Below are positions 15,322-22,222 of a DNA stretch of 25,205 nt, piece by piece. Location of the stretch: positions 1 to 25,205 of the forward strand of contig CAJLHL010000023.1 in assembly GCA_905206455.1 (NCBI GenBank), written 5' to 3'. The first letter of the stretch is position 1. Every line of letters starts with the position of its first letter. This DNA is from an uncultured Eubacteriales bacterium (GTDB taxonomy: Bacteria > Bacillota > Clostridia > Peptostreptococcales > Anaerovoracaceae). The notes beneath the pieces were generated by a model. It was not told where the DNA came from. It saw nothing but the letters and a program-made list of their open reading frames with translations, and made no database searches. Position numbers and translations under genes: made by a program.

Positions 15322-15844
15322 CAGAGAATTATATAAGGCTGCTTTTTCGAAGCTCCACGCTTCCGAAGCAGTAATCAGGAAGGAAGAAAAAATGTTAAAA
15401 GCAAAGAAAACAATTCGCTTCAGTAAATTAGCAGCCGCTTGTATGAGCGTCGCACTTCTGGTGGGAGCTACCTCCGGCATCGCTTATGCCGCGACGGACG
15501 GCGCTACCGCAAATCCGTTCAAAGCGGTAAAAATCTATATCAACGGCGAAGAGCTCGACGCGGCTATGCAGAAAAACGAAGACGGATCCTACACCGTTCA
15601 CATGAAAAAAGGCGACCGCCTGGACGCGGAAATGGCAGACGGAAGCACAGTCTCCTCTTCCCTGTCAAAACAGGCTGAAGATGCAGGCTATGAAGCAGAC
15701 TTTACGGTAACTCCCGACGGCACAGAGGGCAGTTTCAGTATCACTGACGGTGACTCCGGCACCGGCACCGGCGCCAAAGCCGAAGGTTCGGTAACCACTA
15801 CTACTGAGACAGAAGCTGACGCATCCGCTGCAGAAGAAAAATAG
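15302..15844 (+). CDS. Single-pass membrane protein, probable anti-sigma factor
   Basis: A 180-residue protein overlapping the end of the ECF sigma gene, with a good AAGGAGA (15286-15292) before ATG 15302. The first 40 residues are cytoplasmic and basic (ELYKAAFSKLHASEAVIRKE). A TM helix spans about 43-64 (LAAACMSVALLVGATSGIAY). An extracytoplasmic region of about 115 residues follows, with KIYINGEELDAAMQKNEDGS and then an acidic, Thr/Gly/Ser/Ala-rich tail. The position and topology are those of an anti-sigma factor that holds the sigma at the membrane. The classic zinc anti-sigma HxxxCxxC motif is absent, and I do not recognise the family. It could instead be a sensor or target lipoprotein-like protein. 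It is followed by the terminator at 15926-15963. Confidence 0.6.
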   Translation: MSGTKNNRELYKAAFSKLHASEAVIRKEEKMLKAKKTIRFSKLAAACMSVALLVGATSGIAYAATDGATANPFKAVKIYINGEELDAAMQKNEDGSYTVHMKKGDRLDAEMADGSTVSSSLSKQAEDAGYEADFTVTPDGTEGSFSITDGDSGTGTGAKAEGSVTTTTETEADASAAEEK

Positions 15845-15925
15845 AAAAACAGACAGAAAAACAAGCAGCACTAAATCAAACATTCTTGAAATCGCAAAAT
15901 CACGAGAACACACCGATCGCACAAC

Positions 15926-15963
15926 CGCGCCCGCCGAAAATCCGGCGGGCGCGATCTTTTTTC
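15926..15963 (+). terminator. Intrinsic terminator after the sigma/anti-sigma pair
   Basis: A perfect 11-bp GC-rich stem (CGCGCCCGCCG at 15926-15936 with CGGCGGGCGCG at 15943-15953) is followed by a six-T tract starting at 15957. Confidence 0.9.
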
Positions 15964-16208
15964 CATTCCCGTCCGGTTTCCAAAAGGAGATCATAAAAGT
16001 CACGAACCGCTCCTGAAAAATCATACGTCCTTATCAACACGGCATTTAATATCAGAGTCAGTCTGCCGTTTTACTTTTTCTGCGGTTTATAACGATGAGA
16101 ACGTCATCGAATGAAATGCGGAGCGGTAACTTATTTCATGCCGGTATTTCCATTTCAGTATTTCCTTTCACGAAGTACCCTGCCGTGAACAAGAGCTTCC
16201 CGCTTCAC
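15964..16208. other. Intergenic stretch with no gene seen
   Basis: This lies between the terminators of two convergent units. An AAGGAGAT-like site near 15984 is not followed by a usable start codon. No RNA signature or open frame of credible length was found on either strand. Confidence 0.5.
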
Positions 16209-16243
16209 AAAAAAATCCGGGATTCCGTAAGCAGAAATCCCGG
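16209..16243 (-). terminator. Intrinsic terminator after the aroD-aroK fusion
   Basis: On the - strand CCGGGATTTC (16243-16234) pairs with GAATCCCGG (16225-16217) with one bulge and runs into seven T. It lies 13 bases beyond the fusion gene's stop. Confidence 0.88.
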
Positions 16244-16255
16244 TTGTAATCTGTA

Positions 16256-17896
16256 TTAAAGTTTCATCAGCCGAATGATCTCGTCCGCCACCTGATCTGA
16301 ATCCATGCCGTCCGTATAGATAATCACATCAGCTGCGGAGCGGTAAGCCTCATCGCGTTTCTTCATCAGCCAGGAGATAAAACCTCTGGCCATATGTTTA
16401 TTCAGCAAAGGGCGTTTATCGCCGCCGCGTTTCACCCGTTCGAAGACGGTATCAGGCGACGCCTGAAGAAGGATGATCGTTCCGTTTTTTCTCAGATAAT
16501 CCACATTTTTCTGTCTCATTACCGTCCCGCCGCCGCAGGAGACGATAACGCCGGAGGATTCAGATATGATTTTCGTCTGCCGCGTCTCCGCATCTCGGAA
16601 ATATGCCTCCCCATAGCGTTCAAAGATATCCTTGACAGACATTTTTTCCTGCTTTACGATCATATCGTCCATTTCTTTTACTTTCATACCGGTTTTCTTT
16701 GAAATCTTTCTGGCTACCGTAGACTTCCCGGTACCCATAAACCCGATGAGAATCACATTCTTCTTTCCCTCACAAGGACGTCCCTTGATCCGGCTCTCAT
16801 CCGACCCCCGATGTATCGTGAGCAGCAGACGATCCGCCTGATCCGCGCTGATCTGTCCCGGCGCGGAACTGCGTCCCGCCGAAGCAAACGTCACCGCAGA
16901 TCCGAAAATTTCTCCGGAAATCCGGCTGATCAGCCCTTCTGCTGACATAGATACCGTGATGATCGGAATCGGATTCTCCTGATGTTTCATTTTTTCCGTA
17001 GCGGACAGAAGAGTCAGCACATCCCGCGCACTTCGCGGCATTACGGCGATCTTTGCGATATCCGCCCCCAGTTCCTTCATGGTGTTCAGCCGCCTTATTA
17101 TCTCTCCCTCCGAAGGAGTCTTCCGAAAATCGTGATAGGAAAAAACAACGGCTGTACCGCTGCTTCGCGCCAGAGAAGTCAGCGGACCCGTCACCTCCTC
17201 TCCCAGGTTGTACTCGATATCTGCCAGATCGACATATCCCGACGCCATGACAGCCTCATACAGCGCCAAATAGCTCCGCCGACTGATATCTTTTTCTCCT
17301 CCTTCTTCCGCCGTCCGAAAAGTAAAGAGAAGCGGGCGTCCCTCCAGGCGCTCCGTCAGCTTGCGCAGAGCTGATAAGACAGCTTTGATGTCATCGCTGC
17401 GGCGGAAATAATCGACTCTCCATTCCACGATATCCGCAGGGGAATAGAGAATCTGATTTGCCTGATTCAAAATTTCATCTACAGATCTGCCGACGATGGG
17501 AACGCAGATTTTCGGTATTCCTTCTCCGATGTTCACGTCCTTTACCGTAACGACACGCTCGGTGTTCTCCCGTTTCTGCAGAGGAACATTTTCTGCGATC
17601 GTCTTGGAAAGCTCACTTCCGCTCTGAAAATTTCTGCCGTATGTCCTGCCCATGCCGCTTTTTCGGCGTTTTTTCTTTTTCTGCCCTCTTTGAGATTGGT
17701 TCACAAAAGAATGATGTCCGTCCTCCTTCCCGGAATTTCTGGAATGTTTCTTTTTTTCTCCGTGTTTTCTTTCAGACCCGTGGGAGGTCTCTGATCCTTC
17801 GGCAGGGCAACGTCTTTCTTCCTTCTTCTCCGGCATTCGTTCCATCATTGATTTGTCAGAAAAACTCCTGCTTTTCTGCGCTCTTTTATTCTTCAT
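16256..17896 (-). CDS. aroD/aroK: Fused type I 3-dehydroquinate dehydratase - shikimate kinase
   Basis: A 546-residue fusion of two shikimate-pathway enzymes. Residues about 117-365 are a type I dehydroquinate dehydratase, which turns 3-dehydroquinate into 3-dehydroshikimate through a Schiff base. It shows IVEWRVDYF (E158), FSYHDF (H255), DIAKIAVMP (K282, the Schiff-base lysine), GLISR (R324) and SAPGQIS (Q348). Residues about 378-546 are shikimate kinase, with Walker A GFMGTGKST (385-393), EMDD near 408-411, CGGG (454-457) and lid Arg in DKRPLL. The first 115 residues are very basic, low-complexity and without a known domain (many KKK and RR runs). The start ATG 17896 overlaps the upstream stop by 11 bases and has GGAG 9 bases before it. 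A shorter product from ATG 17653 is possible but lacks a ribosome site. The intervening enzyme, shikimate dehydrogenase, is not in the window. Confidence 0.9.
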   Translation of the reverse strand: MKNKRAQKSRSFSDKSMMERMPEKKEERRCPAEGSETSHGSERKHGEKKKHSRNSGKEDGHHSFVNQSQRGQKKKKRRKSGMGRTYGRNFQSGSELSKTIAENVPLQKRENTERVVTVKDVNIGEGIPKICVPIVGRSVDEILNQANQILYSPADIVEWRVDYFRRSDDIKAVLSALRKLTERLEGRPLLFTFRTAEEGGEKDISRRSYLALYEAVMASGYVDLADIEYNLGEEVTGPLTSLARSSGTAVVFSYHDFRKTPSEGEIIRRLNTMKELGADIAKIAVMPRSARDVLTLLSATEKMKHQENPIPIITVSMSAEGLISRISGEIFGSAVTFASAGRSSAPGQISADQADRLLLTIHRGSDESRIKGRPCEGKKNVILIGFMGTGKSTVARKISKKTGMKVKEMDDMIVKQEKMSVKDIFERYGEAYFRDAETRQTKIISESSGVIVSCGGGTVMRQKNVDYLRKNGTIILLQASPDTVFERVKRGGDKRPLLNKHMARGFISWLMKKRDEAYRSAADVIIYTDGMDSDQVADEIIRLMKL

Positions 17897-18221
17897 CTAT
17901 ATCTTCTCCGTCCCGCGTCTCGATATAATCGTCCTCGATAGGCACAGGCTGAATCAGCTCCACAGCCTCTGTCAATGCCTCCTTCGGCACATACAGTTCG
18001 ATGGGATAGACGCTGTTGAATCCCAAAGTGATCTCCAGGTAATTCGACGCGCCCTCATATCGTCTGACTACGGGAATATCCGCAGCTCTCAGCTTTGATT
18101 CCAGAATATCCGCTTCAAAACTGGAAGTGACCGTCGTCAGATAAACGCCTCCGCGCCATTCTTCCTCCGCCGGATTTTTGTCGCCGGTGTCGCCGAACAA
18201 TCTCCGTATACCTTTCGCCAT
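17886..18221 (-). CDS. DUF2007-like small protein
   Basis: A 111-residue cytoplasmic protein. Residues about 25-90 (VYLTTVTSSFEADILESKLR, AADIPVVRRYEGASNYLEIT, PIELYVPKEALTEAVELI) resemble the DUF2007 'putative signal transducing protein' fold, which has an ACT-like layout and unknown function. The tail is acidic (DDYIETRDGEDIDEE). I chose ATG 18221 (MAKGIRRLFGD) because AAAGGAAAG lies just upstream. A frame open from 18305 crosses the thrS terminator hairpin and is unlikely to be translated. Its stop overlaps the start of the dehydratase-kinase fusion, so the two are probably co-translated, although no functional link is known. It likely has its own promoter after the thrS terminator, but I could not identify one with confidence. 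Confidence 0.75.
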   Translation of the reverse strand: MAKGIRRLFGDTGDKNPAEEEWRGGVYLTTVTSSFEADILESKLRAADIPVVRRYEGASNYLEITLGFNSVYPIELYVPKEALTEAVELIQPVPIEDDYIETRDGEDIDEE

Positions 18222-18249
18222 ATTCCGCTTTCCTTTCCGCATTTCCTGC

Positions 18250-18287
18250 AAAAAAACCATACCCGATTCACAAGCGAATCGGGTATG
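18250..18287 (-). terminator. Intrinsic terminator after thrS
   Basis: A perfect 12-bp stem on the - strand (CATACCCGATTC at 18287-18276 with GAATCGGGTATG at 18269-18258) is followed by GG and seven T (18256-18250). It lies about 105 bases past the thrS stop. Confidence 0.9.
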
Positions 18288-18392
18288 ACATCTCTCACAC
18301 AACAAGCCTTTTCACCGGCTGTCTTTCGTTTTGCGCACCGTTTGCTCCCGGAGCGGCATGGAGAAAACAGCCGAACCGGTCAGCCTGACCGC

Positions 18393-20300
18393 TCAGCATT
18401 TTTTCGTTTTGATTTCTTCTTTGAGCATTTCGATGAGTTCATCCGTCGGAATCTGTCCCAAATCACCTTCCTTGCTGGAACGCACGGAAAGAAGACCGGA
18501 TTCCAGTTCCTTTTCACCGATGGTGACGATATACGGAGTTCTCTCGTTTCTCGCCTCTCTGATCTTATAGCCGATCTTTTCGTTTCTCACGTCGGTTTCC
18601 GCTCTGAGCCCTGCCGCCGCGCACTTATCTGCCAGTTCCTGCGCAAACGGAGCGAATTTTTCCGTAACCGTCAGAAGCTTAATCTGTACCGGAGCCAGCC
18701 AGAGAGGATATTTTCCGGCAAAATGCTCCGTCAGAATACCGATAAATCTCTCAATGGAACCGAAGATTACTCTGTGGATCATGACAGGTCTGTGCTTTTC
18801 GCCGTCGGCGCCCACATAAGTGAGATCGAATCTCTGCGGCATCTGAAAATCCAGCTGAATCGTACCGCACTGCCACGTTCTCTTCAGGCAGTCCTCCAGA
18901 TGGAAGTCCAGTTTCGGACCGTAAAACGCTCCGTCGCCTTCATTGACTACAAAGCCGATGCCTTTTTCTTCGAGACATTCTCTCAGCGCAGTCGTCGCCA
19001 TTTCCCACTCTTCGTCAGATCCCATAGAATCCTCCGGTCTCGTGGAAAGTTCGATATGGTAAGTGAAGCCGAAAAGACTGTATACATAATCGATAAAATC
19101 GATGACTCCTGCGACCTCTTCCTTGATCTGTTCCGGCAGCATGAAAATATGCGCGTCATCCTGAGTGAAAGTCCGCACTCTCATCAGACCGTGAAGGGCG
19201 CCGGATAATTCATGTCTGTGCACCTGGCCCAGTTCTCCCATCCGGATCGGAAAATCCCTGTAGGAGTACATCTTCCTCTTGTAAGCCAGCATGGAACCCG
19301 GACAATTCATCGGTTTGATGGCATAATCAGCCCCGTCGATCTTTGTAAAATACATATTTTCCTTGTAATGGTCCCAATGTCCGGATCTGTGCCACAGATC
19401 TTCGTTGAGGATCAGAGGCGTCTTGATCTCCTGATAGCCTCTCTTCACGTGTTCCTGTCTCCAGAAGGATTCCAGTTCATTTCGGATCACCATTCCCTTC
19501 GGCATGAAAAACGGAAAGCCGGGACCCTCTTCATAGATAGCAAAGAGGTCCATCTCCTTGCCGATCTTCCGGTGATCCCGCTTTTTCGCTTCTTCCAGCA
19601 TCGCGAGATACTCGTCCAGATCTTTCTGCTTCGGAAATGCGGTGGCGTAAATTCTCTGAAGCATTTTATTTTTTTCGTCACCTCTCCAGTATGCGCCCGC
19701 CACACTCTGAATCTTAACCGCCTTTACCGGAGACGTAGAGGAAAGGTGCGGACCCGCGCAGAGATCCGTAAAATCGCCCTGCTTATAGAAAGAAATAACC
19801 GCGTCCTCCGGAAGATCGTTGATCAGTTCCACTTTGTAGTCTTCTTTCTTTTCCTCCATAAGCGCCAGAGCTTCCGCTCTCGGCAGTTCGAACCGCTCCA
19901 GCTTGAGGCCGGATTCCACGATCTTCTTCATTTCCTTTTCTATCGCGGCAAAATCTTCTTCTGTAAACCGGTGTTCCAGATCGAAATCATAGTAAAATCC
20001 GTTGTCGATCGCCGGTCCGATGGCCAGCTTTGCTTCCGGATAGAGCTTCTTTACCGCCTGGGCGAGAATATGAGAAGCCGTGTGGCGGAACGTATGAGCG
20101 CCCTCTTCATCGGAAAACTTCAGAATTTCCAGCGTACAGTCTCCGGGGAGCACATACTCCAGTCCCCGGATCTCTCCGTTTACCTTTGCGGCCACTGCTT
20201 CTTTCGCCAGTCCGCGGCTGATGCTCTTCGCCGCATCCAGCACACTGCTTCCGTCTTCCATCTCCCTGACACTTCCGTCTGCCAGTGTTATCTTAATCAT
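18393..20300 (-). CDS. thrS: Threonyl-tRNA synthetase
   Basis: A class II synthetase that charges tRNA-Thr, 635 residues, the normal length. In order: an N-terminal TGS domain (1-60), then the editing domain with H73 and H77 (FRHTASHIL) and C181/H185 (CAGPH). The catalytic core has zinc-binding C333 (MNCPGS) and H384 (DDAHIF), with the RHELSGALHGLMRVRTFTQD motif 2 region between. The C-terminal anticodon-binding domain includes PLWLAPVQIKLL and IGYKIREARNERTPY. The start ATG 20300 has a strong AAGGAGGA. A promoter at 20368-20395 gives a leader of only about 60 nt, too short for a T-box, which often controls thrS in Firmicutes. It is monocistronic, ending at the terminator at 18250-18287. Confidence 0.98.
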   Translation of the reverse strand: MIKITLADGSVREMEDGSSVLDAAKSISRGLAKEAVAAKVNGEIRGLEYVLPGDCTLEILKFSDEEGAHTFRHTASHILAQAVKKLYPEAKLAIGPAIDNGFYYDFDLEHRFTEEDFAAIEKEMKKIVESGLKLERFELPRAEALALMEEKKEDYKVELINDLPEDAVISFYKQGDFTDLCAGPHLSSTSPVKAVKIQSVAGAYWRGDEKNKMLQRIYATAFPKQKDLDEYLAMLEEAKKRDHRKIGKEMDLFAIYEEGPGFPFFMPKGMVIRNELESFWRQEHVKRGYQEIKTPLILNEDLWHRSGHWDHYKENMYFTKIDGADYAIKPMNCPGSMLAYKRKMYSYRDFPIRMGELGQVHRHELSGALHGLMRVRTFTQDDAHIFMLPEQIKEEVAGVIDFIDYVYSLFGFTYHIELSTRPEDSMGSDEEWEMATTALRECLEEKGIGFVVNEGDGAFYGPKLDFHLEDCLKRTWQCGTIQLDFQMPQRFDLTYVGADGEKHRPVMIHRVIFGSIERFIGILTEHFAGKYPLWLAPVQIKLLTVTEKFAPFAQELADKCAAAGLRAETDVRNEKIGYKIREARNERTPYIVTIGEKELESGLLSVRSSKEGDLGQIPTDELIEMLKEEIKTKKC

Positions 20301-20367
20301 CGTAAAAATCCTCCTTCATCGAACGCAGTGAGAAAGAACTCCTCCACGCTGAATGTCTATCTTTTTC

Positions 20368-20395
20368 ATTATATTCCATTTCTATTGTTTGTCAA
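20368..20395 (-). promoter_or_regulatory. Sigma-A promoter of thrS
   Basis: On the - strand TTGACA (20395-20390) and TATAAT (20373-20368) are separated by 16 bases. The transcription start is expected near 20361, about 60 bases before the thrS ATG. Confidence 0.85.
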
Positions 20396-20409
20396 TGAGA
20401 CCCGCTCTT

Positions 20410-20453
20410 CGGCAAATACGGCATGCGGAGACGAAATCAGCACAAATTTGCCG
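20410..20453. repeat. 8-bp inverted repeat between rpe and thrS
   Basis: CGGCAAAT (20410-20417) and ATTTGCCG (20446-20453) enclose 28 bases that include GCATGC. It lies between the rpe stop and the thrS -35 and lacks a T tract. It may be a weak terminator for rpe or an operator near the thrS promoter. Confidence 0.35.
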
Positions 20454-20479
20454 CATTTCCTTACGCTCATAAGACAATC

Positions 20480-21133
20480 TCATCCCATCCGTGCGACGAG
20501 CTCTTTCACTCTCTGTCCCACATCCTCCGCGCCGTATACCGCGCTGCCCGCCACGGCGATATCCACGCCGGCAGCCGAAACCTCCGCGATATTTCCCAGA
20601 CCGACGCCTCCGTCGATCTCGATTTCAAAAGTATAGCCTTTCTCGGCTCTCAGATCCGCCAGACGCTGTACCTTTTCCAGCGCCGAAGGGATGAAAGACT
20701 GTCCGCCGAACCCCGGATTGACCGACATGACCAAAATCAGATCCGCCAAGTCCGCCACATATTCCACAGCGGAAAGAGATGTCGCCGGATTGAGCGCTAC
20801 GCCGGCTTTTACCCCCAGCGCTCTGATCGACTGCAGCGTTCGATGCAGATGAGTGCAGGCCTCTGCATGTACGGTGATAAACTCCGTCTGAGGCGTTACA
20901 AACAGCGGAGCGTACTTGTCCGGATCGGAGATCATCAGATGGACATCGAAAGGCATCGATGTCCATCGTACGAGACTTTTCATCACCGCCGGCCCGATGG
21001 TGATATTGGGAACAAAATGCCCGTCCATGACGTCCACGTGAATCAGATGCGCGCCCGCATCTTCGATTGTCTTTACGTCTTCTCCTAATTTTGAAAAATC
21101 CGCCGATAAAACAGACGGTGCCAGTCTTTTCAT
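20480..21133 (-). CDS. rpe: Ribulose-phosphate 3-epimerase
   Basis: A pentose-phosphate enzyme interconverting ribulose 5-phosphate and xylulose 5-phosphate, a metal-dependent TIM barrel of 217 residues. Family motifs are LAPSVLSADFSKL at the N-terminus, HVDVMDGHFVPNITIG with metal-binding His and Asp, FDVHLMI, VMSVNPGFGGQSF, and EIDGGV with the catalytic Asp. I chose ATG 21133 because AGGAG lies 8 bases upstream. A frame open from 21175 adds 14 residues that overlap the ribosome site. It follows rsgA by about 180 bases on the same strand, the common rsgA-rpe order of Firmicutes. Confidence 0.97.
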   Translation of the reverse strand: MKRLAPSVLSADFSKLGEDVKTIEDAGAHLIHVDVMDGHFVPNITIGPAVMKSLVRWTSMPFDVHLMISDPDKYAPLFVTPQTEFITVHAEACTHLHRTLQSIRALGVKAGVALNPATSLSAVEYVADLADLILVMSVNPGFGGQSFIPSALEKVQRLADLRAEKGYTFEIEIDGGVGLGNIAEVSAAGVDIAVAGSAVYGAEDVGQRVKELVARMG

Positions 21134-21312
21134 AATCATCTCTCCTGTAACATTTGACAAATATTTCTTATTCAAAACCCCGCGGCGATTCCGTCCGCAC
21201 TTCGATCTGCGTCGAGGCTTCGCTCCGTAAAATACCGAAAGCCCCGCCGCCCGTTTCCGGAGCGCTCTGCCGCGCTTTCTCCGCGGGCGGACAAAACGCC
21301 CGCAGACGGATG

Positions 21313-22170
21313 TCAGGTATACTTCCGCCTCTCCCGTTCCCGTATCTCTTTCAGCTGACCCAGATAAGACTTATACCGGCTCTCAGCGATATCTCCCCGG
21401 CTCACCGCTTCCTTTACAGCGCATCCCGGCTCGTTCTGGTGACGGCAGCCGCTGAATCTGCATTCATCGGAAAAATCCCCGAATTCCCGGAACATATGAG
21501 AGAGTTCCGATTCCTCTGCCAAAGGAGCGTCAAAAGAGGTAAACCCCGGCGTATCGAAGATCATACCGCCGAATTCCAGCCGGAAGAGCTCCACATGGCG
21601 CGTGGTGTGACGGCCCCGCTTTGTCTTTTCGCTTACCGTTCCCGTCTGCGCATTGAGCCCGCGGATCAGATTATTCATAATCGTAGATTTTCCCACCCCT
21701 GAAGGACCGGCCAAAGCGCTGCGTCTGCCCTTCAGATACGGGATCAGTTCTTCGATCCCTTTCTCACTTTTGGCGTCGGAAAAAATCACAGGGTAGACCG
21801 GCGCGTAGACTTCTCTCAATTTCCGCGCCGCGTCCTCATCCGCCAAGTCCATCTTATTAAAACACATCACCACGTCTACCTCTTTCAGCTCCGCCATGGT
21901 CAGAAATTTATCGATCACTGCAAAATTCGGCGCGGGACTTTGAAAGGCGCTGACGACGACAAACTGCTCCACATTGGCTACCGGCGGGCGTTCAAACAGA
22001 TTTCTGCGCGGACCGATCTCCGAAATCACTGGCAAACCTCCGGCAAAATCGAGGAGCACTTCGTCGCCCACATACGGTTTCTGACTTTTATTCTTGAAAA
22101 CGCCTCTCGCTTTACACTCATATACAGCATTGCCGGTATCCACATAGTAGAAACCGGCAATTCCTTTCAC
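21313..22170 (-). CDS. rsgA: Ribosome small subunit biogenesis GTPase RsgA
   Basis: A circularly permuted GTPase that helps mature the 30S subunit, 285 residues. An N-terminal OB fold (1-65) is followed by G4 NKMD (105-108), P-loop GPSGVGKS (155-162), TTRHVELF and G3 DTPG (206-209). A zinc site is formed by C237, C242, H244 and C250 (CRFSGCRHQNEPGC). GTG 22170 gives a plausible N-terminus (KGIAGFYYVDTG), but the ribosome site is poor. The frame stays open upstream with sensible residues (SKYGTIVKGIAGFYYV), so the true start may be a rare codon a few residues earlier. It lies 52 bases after pknB and is probably co-transcribed with stp and pknB. Confidence 0.96.
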   Translation of the reverse strand: MKGIAGFYYVDTGNAVYECKARGVFKNKSQKPYVGDEVLLDFAGGLPVISEIGPRRNLFERPPVANVEQFVVVSAFQSPAPNFAVIDKFLTMAELKEVDVVMCFNKMDLADEDAARKLREVYAPVYPVIFSDAKSEKGIEELIPYLKGRRSALAGPSGVGKSTIMNNLIRGLNAQTGTVSEKTKRGRHTTRHVELFRLEFGGMIFDTPGFTSFDAPLAEESELSHMFREFGDFSDECRFSGCRHQNEPGCAVKEAVSRGDIAESRYKSYLGQLKEIRERERRKYT

Positions 22171-22222
22171 AATCGTTCCGTATTTTGAGTTTTCTGATCT
22201 GTTTTCTCTGTTGTCTGCAATG

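Noticed and set aside
18222..18305. Longer N-terminus for the DUF2007-like protein
   Set aside because: The extra codons run through the thrS terminator hairpin and its T tract, while ATG 18221 has a good ribosome site.
20301..20470. T-box riboswitch upstream of thrS
   Set aside because: The promoter leaves only about 60 nt of leader. No T-box sequence (AGGGTGGNACCGCG-like) and no leader terminator is present.
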